Below the pieces are notes generated by a model. That model was given only the letters and a program-made list of their open reading frames with translations. It was not told the origin of the DNA and searched no databases. DNA of 64,000 bases, from assembly GCA_037126765.1 (NCBI GenBank), contig JBBCBC010000032.1:2542001-2606000 (forward strand). The letters run 5' to 3'. Position 1 is the first letter of the stretch, and the number at the start of each line of letters is the position of its first letter. This stretch comes from Stenogyne calaminthoides. Its lineage: Eukaryota; Streptophyta; Magnoliopsida; Lamiales; Lamiaceae. Below are positions 1 to 12,560 of this stretch, piece after piece. The position numbers were made by a program, and so were the translations under genes.

Positions 1-1112
1 CTATGCCAACGACAAAGCAGATATCCGGTCTCGTGCACAGCATTGCATACATTTCTGACAGCCGAAGCATAAGGAATGTCTTTCATGTCATTTATCTCAT
101 TTTGTGTCTTAGGGCACATTTCCTTGGATAGATGGATTCCATGTCTGAAAGGTACGAAGCCTTTCTTGGAATCCTGCATGCTGAATCGCTTCAAGACAGT
201 GTCTCTATATGAAGCTCGCGATAAGCCTATCATCATTTTCTTGCGATCTCGAGTGATCTTGATCCCAAGGATGTGCCCGGCTTCCCCTAATTCCTTCATA
301 TCAAATTATTTTGAAAGTCATGCCCTTACGTCTGACAACACCTTTACATCGTCCCCGATGAGCAGAATGTCGTCTACGTATAGTACTAAGAATACCAATG
401 CAGTTCCGACACGCTTCTTGTACACACAACTTTCGTACTCGTTTTGATCAAACCCATAAGACTTTATTACTTGATCAAAACATTGGTTCCAAGCTCTGAA
501 TTCTTGTTTGAGTCCATAAATGGACTTCTTGAGCTTACAAACTAGGTGTTCTTGGCCTTTTTCAATGAAGTCTTGGGGTTGTTGCATATAGATTTTCTCT
601 TCAAGACTTCTGTTAAGAAAATCCGTCTTGATGTCCATTTGCCAAATTTCAAAGTCTAGATGTGCAGCAATCGACAAGAGAATTCGGATGGACTTGAGCA
701 TTGCTACAGGTGAAAAGGTTTCCTCATAGTCGATCCCTTCTTTCTGAGTATAACCTTTCGCCACAAGTCTTGCCTTGAAGGTTTCCACCTTCCCGTCCGG
801 TCCTCTTTTCCTCTTGTATACCCACTTGCAGCCAATGGGTTTGACCCCATTAAGTGGTTCGACTAGCTCCCACACTCTGTTATGATCCATAGAACCCATT
901 TCGACTTTCATTGTTGTTTGCCAAGAAACCGCATCCTTGTCTTGGATTGCCTCGTGGTAAGTCCATGGATCTGATTCATCTTGACTGGGGACTAAGTCCG
1001 AGGACTCTCCTACCCCCATGAATCTCTCGGGTTGTCTCACAACCCTCCCACTACGATGAGGTTTCAGTTGTGTAAGTGTGTCGTTTGGTATGTCATCTTG
1101 TACAGTTGGCAC
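1..1112 (-). pseudogene. Element A pol: reverse transcriptase region (partial, broken)
   Basis: Reading the minus strand from 1112, a linker is followed by the Copia RT domain: KARLVAKGYTQ, DYEETFSPVA and the catalytic YVDDILLIGDD near residue 245 of the open stretch. The open frame stops at 318, where two nearby stop codons interrupt an otherwise recognisable continuation (WLSKQFDMK-like and later MYAMLCTRPDICF-like wording close to position 1). RNase H would follow but lies outside the window. RT copies the element RNA in cytoplasmic particles in this family. The stops make the copy non-functional as read. Upstream, a stop and frame break near 1113-1184 separate it from the integrase tail. 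Confidence 0.88.
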
Positions 1113-1184
1113 TGAGGTTAGCCCCCTTAGCTAATTTAAGGTAATCTCACTTTTGGGCTTTCTTTCGTTCATATAGTCTTCTTC

Positions 1185-1509
1185 CTAAAATTTCAAGTGG
1201 GTGCTTATTACCACCTTTTGATCTTCGGGACCGTAGAACATACACCCTTTTTTTCCCTTGGGGTATCCTATAAACAACTTTAATTCTGATCGAGGATCCA
1301 ATTTTCCGGCTTCCTTGTCCAACACGTAGGCCGGATACCCCCAAATTCTCATGTGTCTCAAACTGGGCTTGCGCCCGGTCCACGATTCTTTGGGAGTTTT
1401 GGGAACCGATTTGGATGGCACCAAGTTCAGAATATAAGCCGTTGTTTCCAAGGCATGACCCCAGAACGACTTGGGTAAATCCACATAACTCATCATTGAT
1501 CTAACCATT
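1185..1509 (-). pseudogene. Element A pol: integrase C-terminal part
   Basis: The minus-strand frame begins exactly at the element C insertion point and reads MVRSMMSYVDLPKSFWGHAL, then an RKPSLRHMRIWGYPAYV and GYPKGKKGCMFY stretch. These are the typical end of the Copia integrase catalytic core and its C-terminal domain. The frame is the exact continuation of the frame that stops at 16344-16348: the codons for LLEM on the far side run into V-R-S-M here once C and one copy of CCATT are removed. That makes this half of a gene split by transposition, not an independent ORF. Confidence 0.93.
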
Positions 1510-3072
1510 TGTTGGGAAATTTAGAGTTTTGATGAAAGTTCTAAAACACATGTAATAGGACCAGTCAGACCTGTTAGCTGACTGATGTTTATATTACCAT
1601 TTATAGAATACCAGTTGATAATTACTGTATAGAACAACTGATGTAATAGATAGGTCACATATTGAGGGGGAACCTCAATATGTATAAGTCAGATATGAAG
1701 ATCCAAAGAATAGCTGATATCCGACAGGCCAGAATGCAAGAAAAGAACAGAAGATCAGATCGATCTGATCAAGTCAGATATCTCAGCTGAAGTCATGAAG
1801 CTCAAACTCAGAATACTTGAAGATCAGATGACTTCCAGAAGATCAGACCAGAAGACCTACATCAGCCGAGTCTGCTAGTTGAAGCTAAGTCAACCGCACC
1901 GAAGACTCCATCGTAGATCGATCGATTCGATTGATCGTCACCACCAGTGAAAAAATCGATGTTTCACCAAATCATACGTCGATGATCCGAACAAGAAGAA
2001 TGTCAACCTTAGTTGGAAGAACAACACCGAAAAAAGTCGTCGCTCATAACCAATAAGGATGAGACAAGTATGATCGGAGCCGCAATTACGGATTTGGTGC
2101 CGCTTTCTCCAACGGCTATAAAAGACACTATTCACGCTTTTGGCCATGCCGTTCCTGAAGCACGTCACATCAATCCTGCAAGCCTACCAAATATAGCCTG
2201 AAATTCAAATTGCTCTCCAACGGCTCTTTGATTTCGAGGTCTATAAATATGGGATCACACTTCAGAGTGAAAACACGGAAACCCTAAAACGATCAAGAAG
2301 CTCAAGCTATAATCATATTTCCGCACGAAGAACACGAACAAGAAGATTATTTTATTAAGTGTTCATCCCATAAGTTCTTAGCATAGAGAAATCTTTTCAT
2401 CTAAATTGATAGGCTATCTTAAACACTAGAAAAGATTTCATAGTTGGAACCAAAACAATCTTATCCAAACCCAAAGTTAGGTTAAGTTGTTTAGCAAGAT
2501 TTCAGACTAGGGTTTCTAGTTCTGATTTCTCGGATCGGTTGAGTGAGAACTCTTTAAATATCTGTCGGTGTACTGTGTTGGACTAACACAAAAAATCTAA
2601 GTCCATTGGTTTTAGTTGGTGCCCTTGTGATAGGGAAGAGTGGACGTGGGATCGGGTCTGTCCAACCACTATAAATCTTGTGTGCCTTTTTACCGCTTTG
2701 ATTAACTGTTTACACAATCGCACACAACTATTAAAGCAAAGATACATATTCTAAGTTAAGATCACTAGCACCAAGCTTCGATCCGATCAAGTTTGACACT
2801 TTAGTCAACCGGTTAAAAGATCGACTTTGGAATCGATTTATCAAAACTTTTTTTTTCACATCGGTAAAACTTAGCTTCCGCGACATCGCTTAAACCGATA
2901 GTTACCAAACCGATCTGCCTTTCAGCGATCAAGAAGTTGGTTATCGATCCAAACCGATTCACTTCGACTCGATCAAAGCAACTTCTTTCACACCGATTTG
3001 CACAAAAGTTTTTCGAAGTCTATTCACCCTCCCCTCTAGACTTCGACCTCAAAAACCCGTTAAGGACCTACA
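1510..3072 (+). repeat. Element C 5' LTR (1563 bp)
   Basis: Starts TGTTGGGAAATTTAGAG and ends ACCTACA. It aligns end to end with 14780-16343. A TATA box (TATAAAAG, 2117-2124) follows a roughly 600-bp U3, and a second TATA-like run (ctataaatatg, about 2240-2250) lies downstream. In the first 350 bp the two LTRs differ by roughly a dozen substitutions. Further in they differ mainly by small indels, many at CAG/CTG words. Confidence 0.95.
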
Positions 3073-3074
3073 AG

Positions 3075-3085
3075 TGGTATCGAGC
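3075..3085 (+). other. Element C primer binding site (tRNA-iMet type)
   Basis: Two bases after the LTR end the sequence is TGGTATCGAGC, against the standard plant Copia site TGGTATCAGAGC. A single A is missing, again turning CAG into CG, the same change seen in the primer site of element A. Confidence 0.88.
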
Positions 3086-3211
3086 AGTGGTTCTAAAGAC
3101 CAATTGGCTTTTGTGTATCATCGATTCTTGAGGAAGAATCTTTGTGGTCAATTGAACAGATCTTGAAAAACCGTTTTTAAAACTCATTCGTTTTTCCAAA
3201 AAACACTCAGC

Positions 3212-4440
3212 ATGGACAATACCTCTGGTATGTATCATGATCTGCCGAAGTTCTCAATTGATGAGTATGCAGATTGGGCCATTTATATGAGCAACCATCT
3301 AGGTTCGATTAGTGGTAGAATGATGGAAGTCATTGAAAGAGGACCCATCATCATATATTACGACAACCCTGCAGTTGGAGGAGATCCAGACTTTGCCCCG
3401 GGAAGTCTTGTACGAAAAAAGCCTTGATGGATGCAGAGGAAAGGAAATCAGATACTCTGAGATACAATCGCCAGCATATTATCATGAAAACGATGGACAA
3501 GGTCACCAAGGAAAAGATTAAATATCTCAAAATCGCGAAAGCAATGTGGGATACTCTAAATTTGAGATATCGAAGGAAATGATCGATCAAAGACAAATAG
3601 TCTACAAGCCGAACTGGTGAAGTTCGAAAAACTGAAGATGCTGCCCAACGAGACCATCAACGAACTCGATGGAAGGATTACTATGTCAGTGAATAAGCTA
3701 TGAGAACTTGGTAGAGAGATGTCAGACAAGGAAATCAACTACAAGATCTTAAGATCCCTCACCAAGAAATGGGATATGAAAGTCACGGTAATCAAGGATT
3801 GCCAAGACATTTCAAAGATGAAGCCGAGTAGCTTGTTCTTAAGCCTTAAAGCTCACGAGTTCGATTTAATTGAAAGAGGACAAGCAGATGAAGATGAGGT
3901 GCCCGCTGAAGCCTCAACTTCCAAATCGGGCCATATGCTTAAGGCAACCAAAGAAGCAGTCAAAGGCCAATGAACCTGTTGGAAACATCGTAAGTCAGGC
4001 AGAACAGATCGCTCTGCTTACCAGGAAACTAGAAAAATCAAATATTCAACTTGGTAAGTATCGAAGATTCTATAAAGATTATCAACATAGCCGAGGAAGA
4101 GATAGGAGATCAGCCAACAGATCTCCAGAAAGAACTAGATCTAATGATCGAAGAGATCATAGAGAAGAAAAGAAAAGAGATAATCTAAATGATGAGAGAA
4201 GAGATAATCGATCTGAAAGAAGGAGCTCAGACTACTATCAGAAAGGGAAGTCACCTGATAGATCATACAGACGGAGTGATTCATCTGGAAGAAAAGGTTC
4301 CGTGGATCAAGGAGCGTGCTTCAACTGTGAGAAGCCAGGTCACTACAAAAGTAGATCGCCTGCACTGACGCCAAAAAGAAAGGGAAGAAAAGAGGAACAT
4401 AAGAGAGCAACGTTACAGGGACAGAAAAGCCATGGTTGCT
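3212..4440 (+). pseudogene. Element C gag (frame-broken)
   Basis: Begins with ATG at 3212, about 140 bp after the LTR. Open pieces follow in successive frames: 3212-3427, then a segment rich in charged helix up to about 3970 (ELGREMSDKEINYKILRSL-like gag wording), then 3870-4442. The last piece has a long Arg/Asp/Ser-rich run (SRGRDRRSANRSPERTRS and similar, residues 75-140) and a zinc-knuckle CFNCEKPGHYKSR whose last Cys reads Ser because TGC appears as TCG. Gag would package the element RNA. At least three frame changes are present as read. Confidence 0.82.
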
Positions 4441-5842
4441 GACACATCTGGAATTGACGATTCCTATCTGCCCTCTGAGGATTCTGGATACTCCTCTGTA
4501 GAAGATTTCTGTCTGATAAGCAGTGATGTTGACTTCTATGAGAATGAAGATCTGATATTCTCTTCAGATGATGATGAGATCTGCCTGATGGCCAAGGAGG
4601 ACCAATCTGAGGTAACCTCCAAACCTTCTCGCTTTTCCTTTTACACCGCTATCATTAAAGACACCCGCCGAGATTGACTGCAAACTCTACTCGAGCAATT
4701 GCTTGATGATCTCTCCAATGCGCAAGAGACACTTATGCTATAGTGGAAGTTTAAAATGACAAGCTAAGGATCGAAATAATCAACACTTGTTAAAGAGAAC
4801 GATCTCAAGAAAGCTACCGAATCGAATCGATGAAACCGCCGTATAAGGCAACCGAGAACTTAACATTCGAAAGTTAAGTCTTCTCGATCGGAGAAGCAGA
4901 TCAAAGATCAACTAGCAATTAACAAACAAAGAAGTTTGGTGACTTCAAAATCCTTCAAAGCTAAATTTGATGAGCTATTCCGATCGCATGAAAGTCTAAA
5001 ATCTTCTCGAGGATAATTTGCTATGAAAATAGAGGGTTTTACAAAATCTTCTAAAAACTGCTCAAGATATGAACACCTATTTTCGAACAACGATTAACAA
5101 GAAGGACTTGGGTATGAGAACCCTTCCACATCCTCAAAAAGCCCCGGTGATTCACCTCAAAAAGGTGTAATCGCACGACCCGGTTCGACAAAGATACACC
5201 AAAAGCCAGACTTGTATCTAATAAGGGAAAAATACCAGTTGAGCAGGTAAGGCAGGTGCCTAACCAGAAGGGGAACAGAAATGGACCCCAACTGGTAAAG
5301 CATCAGCCGAGGAATCAACAGAAGAATCCAGTTCTTCTGAAGAGACCTCAACCTGATCAACAGATCAGGTATCAGAAAAGACAACCTGTAAAAGGGAAGT
5401 CTAATCTGAGACCCAATCAAGGTCAGCTGCCGAATAAGCACGCTTTAGGTAAACTGCAAAAACCACCTATGCCAAAAAGATATGAATCTTTTGATGGTAG
5501 CAGTCGTACCTACCCCTATAATCAGAAACCTAGGGCTGTTGCACCTGAGCCACACTGGAAGAAAAGAAGACAAACAGAAAAGATAAATCCCAAGTCTTCT
5601 AAGTCACCAAAGGCTCACATTAATAATCATACCAATCGAAAAAGATATAAAGAGACGATGATTATGTTGATAGGTATGGGAGACAAATCAGGCCTTCGAT
5701 CTAACCGATCACAATAGAAGTGCTCGCTTTTGTATGGATCCCCAAAACAAAACCTAACCCCTCGGGACCCAATCCAAAAGGGGTACCTAAAGCCCCGATT
5801 TGATTGCGGTTCGCTGGGTCCGCCAACAAAGGAGGTGTGCAG
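4441..5842 (+). pseudogene. Element C gag-pro spacer: acidic then basic linker
   Basis: From 4432 to 4677 a frame encodes an acidic Asp/Glu/Ser-rich stretch (SSDDDEICLMAKEDQSE). 4680-5250 is broken in all frames and contains many 'atcg' words. 5256-5717 is open and encodes a Gln/Pro/Lys/Arg-rich basic linker (QRNQQKNP, RPQPDQQIRYQKRQ-like). This arrangement of an acidic and then a basic low-complexity linker between the zinc knuckle and the protease occurs in SIRE-type Copia gag-pol. No separate function is assigned. Confidence 0.6.
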
Positions 5843-6403
5843 CAACTATCCCAAGACATCGATAGTGGATGCTCACGGCACATGACCGAAGCAAACACCT
5901 CCTCGGCTCTTACATAGAAACGAAGGGTTCCAGCGTGTACTCTTTCGGTGATGATAACTTTGGTTATACCAAAGGATTCAACCTTAGAGAATGATGATGT
6001 ACAGGTCACTAGAGTCTCGTATGTCGAAGGTCTAAAGCATAACCTATTATCGGTTTCACAATTCATGACGAACGGATACAAAGTTGAGTTCTCGACCGAT
6101 CAATGCACTATCAAGAATCGAGCCACTCAACAGATTTTGCTAATCGGTTCAAGGAAAGGGACGATCTACACAAATAGATTGGAAATAGTTTGCCCAAGAA
6201 ATACATGCCTAATTGTTAAGAGTTCCAAAAGTAGCGAATTGCTCTCGCACAAAAGAATGAGTCATCTGAACTTTAAAATTCTTAATAAGATAGCAAGGAT
6301 GTCTCTAGTGGAAGGTCTTCCGAATGAAGTATTTTCAAAGGATCAGACATGTGTTGCATGTCAGAAGGGAAAACAGTCAAAGCTTCATTCAAGGGAATTC
6401 TGA
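5843..6403 (+). pseudogene. Element C protease and pre-integrase / zinc module
   Basis: The protease signature DSGCSRHMT is encoded at 5861-5887, but the frame around it is interrupted. From 5948 an open frame runs through the Copia pre-integrase region (SYVEGLKHNLLSVSQFMTNG) to the HHCC module (HKRMSHLNFK, then CVACQKGKQSK). The order matches Copia pol. The protease normally cleaves the gag-pol polyprotein, with the active Asp in DSG. The frame ends with a stop at 6402. Confidence 0.85.
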
Positions 6404-7176
6404 CCCAAGATCCAAATAGAGAGTATTGCAATTTTGCTTTATATGGATCTATTTGGACCAATTACACCAAATACCGTGACGAAATATACTCGTAATCGTG
6501 GATGATTATTCCAAGTTTACAGGTTATATTCTTACATAAGAAGAATGAGACGACAACGAAGATACCCGAGCCGCTTAAAAGATTACAAAATGAGAAGGGT
6601 GTCGAGTAGTAGTAAAAAATCGATCGATAAAAGGTACATAATTTCAACTCTTTTTATTAATGATTTTTGCTCTAAGTTTGGTATACAACATGAGACATCA
6701 CCGCAAGAACGCCACAAATGTAATGGAGTAGCGAATCGGAGAAACATAACACTCAAAGAAGCTTCGCCGCGACTATGTTAAATTTAACATGCAATACCAA
6801 GCCGCTTTAAGCGTATAATCAACACCGCATGTCATACTCGTAACATATGTCTTCTGACTAAGGCTCACTACAAAACACCCTATGAACTGTGGAAGGGCAG
6901 AAAACCTCGTGTTTCTTACTTCCATGTTTTTGGGTGTAAGTGTTTCATACACAACAATGGGAAGAGTCAGTTGAAGACCTTTGGAGGCCAAGTCGATGAG
7001 GGTATATTCTTAGGATATTCCTCATCTAGCAAGGCTTTTCGGGGTTTCCAACAGCATTTAACCCTAGTTGTGGAAGAAAAACACCCCATGTAGTCTTTGA
7101 TGAAGCATCTTCTGAACAAGAGAAATCTGCCTCAGAACAAGATGTACCTGATCAACCAGTACCTGATGCTCAAAAA
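6404..7176 (+). pseudogene. Element C integrase core (heavily frame-broken)
   Basis: Recognisable pieces in shifting frames: YMDLFGPITPNT near 6440 (first catalytic Asp), a degenerate DDYSKF-like segment near 6500, FCSKFGIQHETS near 6665 followed by an NGVANRRN segment where Copia has NG-x-x-ERRN (third catalytic residue region near 6725), and FHVFGCKCFIHNN near 6925. The middle of the core, including the second catalytic Asp, cannot be read. The density of small indels is much higher than in 7177-7600 just downstream. Confidence 0.78.
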
Positions 7177-9196
7177 ATGGATCAGTTAACGATCAAGGAA
7201 AAAGAATTAGACATCGTAACAGTATACATTCCAGATCTAGCTGATTCACCAGATCAATCAGATCCTAAGGTACGAAAAATTGTCGATGAAGAAGCTGGTA
7301 CAAATTTGATAAGATCAACCGAACCATCCGGCCTGTGGGGGAACACTGAAGTTCCCACGAATGCACATCGACACATGATGAGTCCAACATCAGCTGAGAC
7401 GTGTTCTTATCAAGTGGATCATAACTCTGCACCACTCCCAATCGCTAGTAATGAATCTTTATCAGAAATGGATGATGTTCTCCAAACCGACGCAAATCAG
7501 AACAGAAGGACTTGGATAACCAGTCATCCAACTGATCTGATCATCGGAGACCCTTCTGATAGAGTTAAAACTAGACATCGACAGGTGAAAGTGCCATGTA
7601 TTGTCAAGTATCCGCCTATGAAGGAACCAACAACCGTAGAGGAAGCTCTACAAGACGCAAGTCGGATTCTAGCCATGCGAATGAGCCGAACAGTTCGAGA
7701 GAAAATCAAGTTTGGGAACCGGTGGATGTACCAAATCATCAAGATGTAATTGGCACGAAAGTGGGTATTCAAGAACAAGAGAGATGAGAAAAATGTCATA
7801 ACCAGAATAAGGCAAGACTTGTTGCTAAGGGTATTCACAATCGGAAGGAATTGATTATGATGAGACCTTTGCACCGGGCCGCCGCCTAGAAGCCATTTCG
7901 GTCAAGCTTTATATGCTTCCCACAGAGGGTTCATCGTGGTATCGATGGACGAAAGAGTGCATTCTTAAACGGGCTACTAGCAGAGGAAGTTTATGTCTAA
8001 CAACCTCCGTGCTTTGAAAAGGGCAACCAAGTGTACCGCTTAAGAAAAGCTCTTTATGGCACGAAACAAGCTCCTCGTGCTTGGTATGATACACTCTCTC
8101 GCTTGATAGACAAAGGGGTTCACTAAAGGAATAAAGGGACGTAACCTTATTCGCAATAGAAGATGGAGAAGATATTCGATGGTTCAGATTTACGTGGGCG
8201 ACATCATCTTCGGATCTCCCAACAAGAGTCTATGTGAAAGATTCAAAGAACCGATGCAAGGGAAGTTCGAGATGTCCATGATGGGTCAGATGAATTATTT
8301 TCTGGGTCTACAAGTGAAGCAAAGTACATAAGGGATATTCATCTGCCAAGCAAAATACACTAGGAATTTATTGGCTAAGTTTGGAGTTCAAAACTGTAAG
8401 GAAGCCAAAATTCCTATGATGACTGGATTCAAGATGGATCCAGATGAGGATGGTCAGAAAACAAATCAGAAAGAATATAGGGCTCTCATTGGATCCTTAC
8501 TATACCTGACTACCAACAGATCAGATATCACTTTTGCGGTAGGTGTATGTGCCAGATTTCAGGCAAATCCTATGCAAAGCCACCTAGAAGCAGCTAAGCG
8601 GATTCTTAAGTATCTGGGCGGGACAAGAAAACCTTGGTTTATTTTACCCATCAAATGATAATCTAGAGCTTAGTGGGTATTCTCGATTCGATTATGGAGG
8701 TTGCAAGATTGACGTAAAAATCAACCTCGTGAACATATCGCTTTTTAGAAGTAAAAAGCGATCTCGTGGTTTTCAAAGAAGCGTACATCGGGCCATGACA
8801 TCTACTATCGGGCGTAATATATGGTCATAGAAAGTTTGTTGTTCTAAATCGCTTCTAGCTTAGTCGGCGGTGAGGGATTATAACATTGTAGCTAAGAATG
8901 TACCTATATTCTGTGACAGTAATAGTGTTATTGCAATCACTCAGAATCCTGTTCTACATACAAGATGCAAGCATGTGGATGTCAGACACCATTTTATAAG
9001 AGATCGTGTTGAAAAGAAGAATATCAGAATGGAAAAGATTCATACTGATATACAGAAAGCTGATATTCTAACCAAGCCACTAGCTGAGATCAGATTCAGA
9101 GAATTATGCAATGAGCTAGGGCTTTTGGATCTTGGAGAAAAAGCACCTAAAATGCTTGATGGGATGATCTCCAGAACCAGCTGGTTAAGAGACTAA
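7177..9196 (+). pseudogene. Element C reverse transcriptase and RNase H (patchily broken)
   Basis: 7177-7749 is open: an integrase-RT linker with IGDPSDRVKTRHR, then the start of RT (EPTTVEEALQDAS). From 7750 the RT continues in broken frames with readable words (GTK, NGLLAEEVYV, LRKALYG, QAPRAWYD near 8045-8090, a YVDD-box region near 8190-8210 that reads QIYVGDI, i.e. second Asp position altered, NYFLGLQVKQ near 8300). 8371-8658 is clean again (YRALIGSLLYLT, ARFQANP). 8659-8869 is broken. 8870-9196 is a clean RNase H tail ending with DILTKPLAE-like wording and stop at 9194. Inactive as read. Confidence 0.87.
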
Positions 9197-11118
9197 CCAG
9201 GTTAAAAGGAGTCAGTTGAGTTTGGTATCTCAATCGATCGTAAGATCGAAGGAACCGATATAAGAAGGTACTTGATCGATTCTGATTTGTCAGATTAAAG
9301 AAACTGATCAGATTGAAGGTTTATCAGATTGAAGGTTTATCAGATTTAAGGTTTATCAGATTAAAGGAACTGGTCGTCTTAAGGAATTATCTGATTAAAC
9401 CAGTTTGGTTATTTCTCTTTGTAAGTCGATTAAGCTGATACTCAACAAGCAAGATTCACAAGATTAAAGCTTACATCGCATAAGAAAACAGGTAATTTAC
9501 ACAACAATGGAATAATAGAAATTTTCATTGATAAAGACCCGAAGGTCAGATTTACATTACAAGTTACAAGTACAAGAGGACCCGGAGGTCAGTACATAAG
9601 TCATAACCGAAAACCCTAAACCTATAACCCTAAACCCTCATCCTAACCCTAGAAGAGGGGGAGAGAGAGAGATTTTAAGATCTCGTGCTCCCATTTTCCC
9701 CCACTTAACAAGGGTAAGAAGGCTTTGAAATAATCCTAAAGCCTCTCATCGGGCTAAAACCAATGGAGCGAGAGAGGCCTTGATAGGATTTCTAAGCCGA
9801 GAGCCCTTAGACACAAGTCAATGGGCTCTCCAGCTTTGTTAAATGGAGCACATGTGCCAAGAAAGTGGTTCAAAGACCTTATGGGCACATGTGTCGCATG
9901 AAAAAATAGAGTTGATATACGAAGATCAGCTGTTGTCTGATCGAGACCGTATATCAAACTCATGTTTTATATCAGACTGAGTCTGTTGATGCTAGTTCCG
10001 TCATCTCGATAGACACACAAGGTGCATACGGTTAGGAGAAGTGTCTTCTCAGTTGCGATAGCAAACCCGCCGCCTTGGTGGTAGAGAAAGCTACAACAAT
10101 TGTATGTGAAATCTTTGATGACGCATTTAAAAACAAAGATAAGGGACACACAGGTTGATTTGAGAAGTCAAATCATTAAAAAAAGGGGTAAAGGTGTTTC
10201 TGCCGAAAGTCTCACCGAAAATAAGGGTTCACCAGATACATGATTCTACAAAGAAGATAAGTATGGTGAATGGGTTATGTTGTGTAAAAACATTGGTCCA
10301 ATTTATAGAGAAAGCAAAGCAAGGGTGTGAATGCAAATTTGATTTCAAAAAGCCTTTTAGAGAAATTTGCATCACAAGGACAAATGTGTAGAATCACGCC
10401 GACTAATAATTGGATAAATTTACGGGATTGACATATCGAAATATTCGGACTATAATTACGCATGTCAAATCGTACAACTTAGGAATAGAGACTACTATTC
10501 TAGACTAAGTTTTGGCGGAACACGATCCCAAGAATTTACTTGATCCGAGAAGAATCGATTAGGTCAATCAAATCGATTATATACTTAAATCGATCCGATG
10601 AGGAAGATCACTTGAGCTTGATACAACAACAAATCGATATATATCGCCTATGAGAAAATGTAAATATCGCTTGAAGGGGAACTTCAACCGATCAAGGAGG
10701 ATCGAAAAAGGGAAATCGACGCAAAGTGAAGCGGATCGCTTGAAAAGAACAATGGGAAAATTATAAGATTAGGCAGAAAAACTAAGATCAACAAGTTGAA
10801 TCAACAACTACAAGTGGTATTGATCGACATAATATCACCAACCGGATACGCTTTTCGCTTTCCTTGTTTATTGCTTACTTATTTGATCTTATCTCGATAT
10901 TATTTGCCTTTATCGTACTCATTACCTTTTGTGACGATTCCTTGCAAAAACATTTAATGCGGACGTGGGGTACTTGTATTAATTGCTACAAAATGTGCTT
11001 TTAAATCCAAAAGGTATTCGTATGCGTCTTTTCCGACCATACGATCAAAACCGCTTAATCTGGATCGTTTAATCTTTTCAAACGATTGATCTTCCAATCT
11101 CGTTTTCCTCCTCCTCCT
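9197..11118 (+). other. Element C post-pol region without recognisable gene
   Basis: This 1.9-kb stretch has no ORF I recognise. It holds a short tandem array (9311-9366, about 20-bp unit containing 'ttatcagatt'), telomere-like words (ccctaaacc, aaccctaaaccctc) at 9611-9651 followed by a GA run, a gene-like block 9750-10450 with only short ORFs, and a block 10500-11050 dense in 'atcg'. It is inside the element because pol lies upstream and the polypurine tract and LTR lie downstream. Confidence 0.6.
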
Positions 11119-11460
11119 TATAAGTTACATCAAAACCCTACCAGAGTTTTCTTATTCTCAAATTTGCAATTTATTCTCTGAAAACTCAAAATTACCTTTC
11201 TGTGATTCAAGTGTTTTCCTGCGATTCAAACTCATTTTCCGAAAAATTGAATCTGGTAATTTCTGGTTATTTGATGTTTTTTTTTTTTCAAAATCCTTTG
11301 ATCATATAGATTATGTCTATGTGTTATCCTGCGATATGCCTTATCTTTTCATGTTTTCCGTATGTGTTTATCGATTACTAGGCCTGAGAATAGGTCTGAT
11401 AATCTATACATGATATCTTTATGTATATGCACAATTTTAATCGAGTCTATCTTGTTGTAG
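11119..11460 (+). promoter_or_regulatory. Putative internal promoter, 5' UTR and UTR intron of element C ORF
   Basis: A pyrimidine-rich stretch (tcctcctcctccttataagttac, with a TATA-like TTATAAG at about 11117-11123) is followed by a leader and a donor-like ctg/gtaatt at 11255-11256. The presumed intron of 205 bp carries a T-run and ends ttgttgtag at 11460, directly before an ATG. These are features of an ordinary plant 5' UTR intron. The call is inference: no transcript evidence is available. Confidence 0.45.
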
Positions 11461-12560
11461 ATGGCCACTCACGGTATGGGAAAGATAATGTGCAACTATG
11501 CTGAACTAGCGACAAAGATTGTCGATGACAAATTCAGACAATTTGGTGCTACGGGATCCGTAATCCATGGAAGTGGAACAAATTCAAGAAAGGAGGCCTT
11601 GAGAAATTATGTGTCGCTCAACGCAATCCAAAGGATGCAATATGAAGCACTCGAATTCCTAAGGAATTTGAAGGTGGATACTGAACACCCTCGAGATGAG
11701 CCGATCTCTTCACCAACGGAGAGGAGATCGATCGACGAATCGTCGACATATCTCGTATGTTCAAATTTTACCCAAAGGATTTAATCTCGCTGCAAGACTA
11801 CTGAGGAGAATGAAGATGAGCTGATCAGAAACAAACTCTTCAGGGAAGCTGACAAACATCAGACCGCAGGTTTTGTCAGACCAATGCTAAAAAGGAAATA
11901 CCGACTGTTGTTTGACATATTGTCAAAACAATCATGGGTATTTCATTCACCCCAGATGCTCTAACATCCGTCAAACTGTACAACATGGCTGCGATAATTG
12001 ATGAAGCCAAGAACATCAATTGGCATGGCTTCCTGAAGGCCATCCTACTCCAAGAACATGAAAATTTTGGAGTTAATGAATGGAGGCAGGTCTATCTGAA
12101 GAAGAGGATCAGCAATCTCAACAAGGTTGCAGTTATCTTGAAAGACAAACTGCCAAATGCTGAATGGGACTAGAATGGACTAAAGTCCTACAAGGCCTTC
12201 CTCACAACAACTTCAGCTATATATGGGCCACCTGATGATGATATGCGGTCCACTCCTCCAAAGGTGAAGAAAGGAAAAACCAAGGAGGCAGCCTCGTCTA
12301 CACCAGATGCTCCCCAAAAGAAGAAAAAAAAAAACCGTGAAGGCTCAAGAGAAGAGGCCGAAGAAGGCAAAACAGCCTCCATGACTCTTTTCTAGAAGAT
12401 GAGTCGATGATGGGCGAGCGCCAGACGCCTTTGATGCGCATGAGATCGAGAAAAATCGACAGCAGCTTCTCAAGCTGAGAGCTCGCCAGAACATTCTGAG
12501 GAAGGAGCAAGAGACGAACGATCTCCTTCTCCTCAAACTGGAGTTGATTCACCGCCGCAC
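11461..12560 (+). pseudogene. Element C envelope-like / accessory ORF, N-terminal part
   Basis: ATG at 11461 directly follows a splice-acceptor-like TAG. The first open piece (11461-11784, 107 codons) includes LNAIQRMQYEALEFLRNLKV. A second piece (11934-12173) includes INWHGFLKAIL and WRQVYLKKRISNLNKV, wording similar in style to the globular part of plant envelope-like ORFs of SIRE-type elements (compare 21276-22813). A frame change near 11785 and a stop at 12171 break it. After 12180 a Lys/Pro-rich low-complexity stretch is readable in pieces. No function is known. 'Envelope-like' refers to position in the element, not to proven membrane fusion. Confidence 0.55.

Noticed and set aside
76..447. 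123-codon + strand ORF at the left edge
   Set aside because: It is antisense to the reverse transcriptase of element A, whose minus-strand reading is recognisable there.
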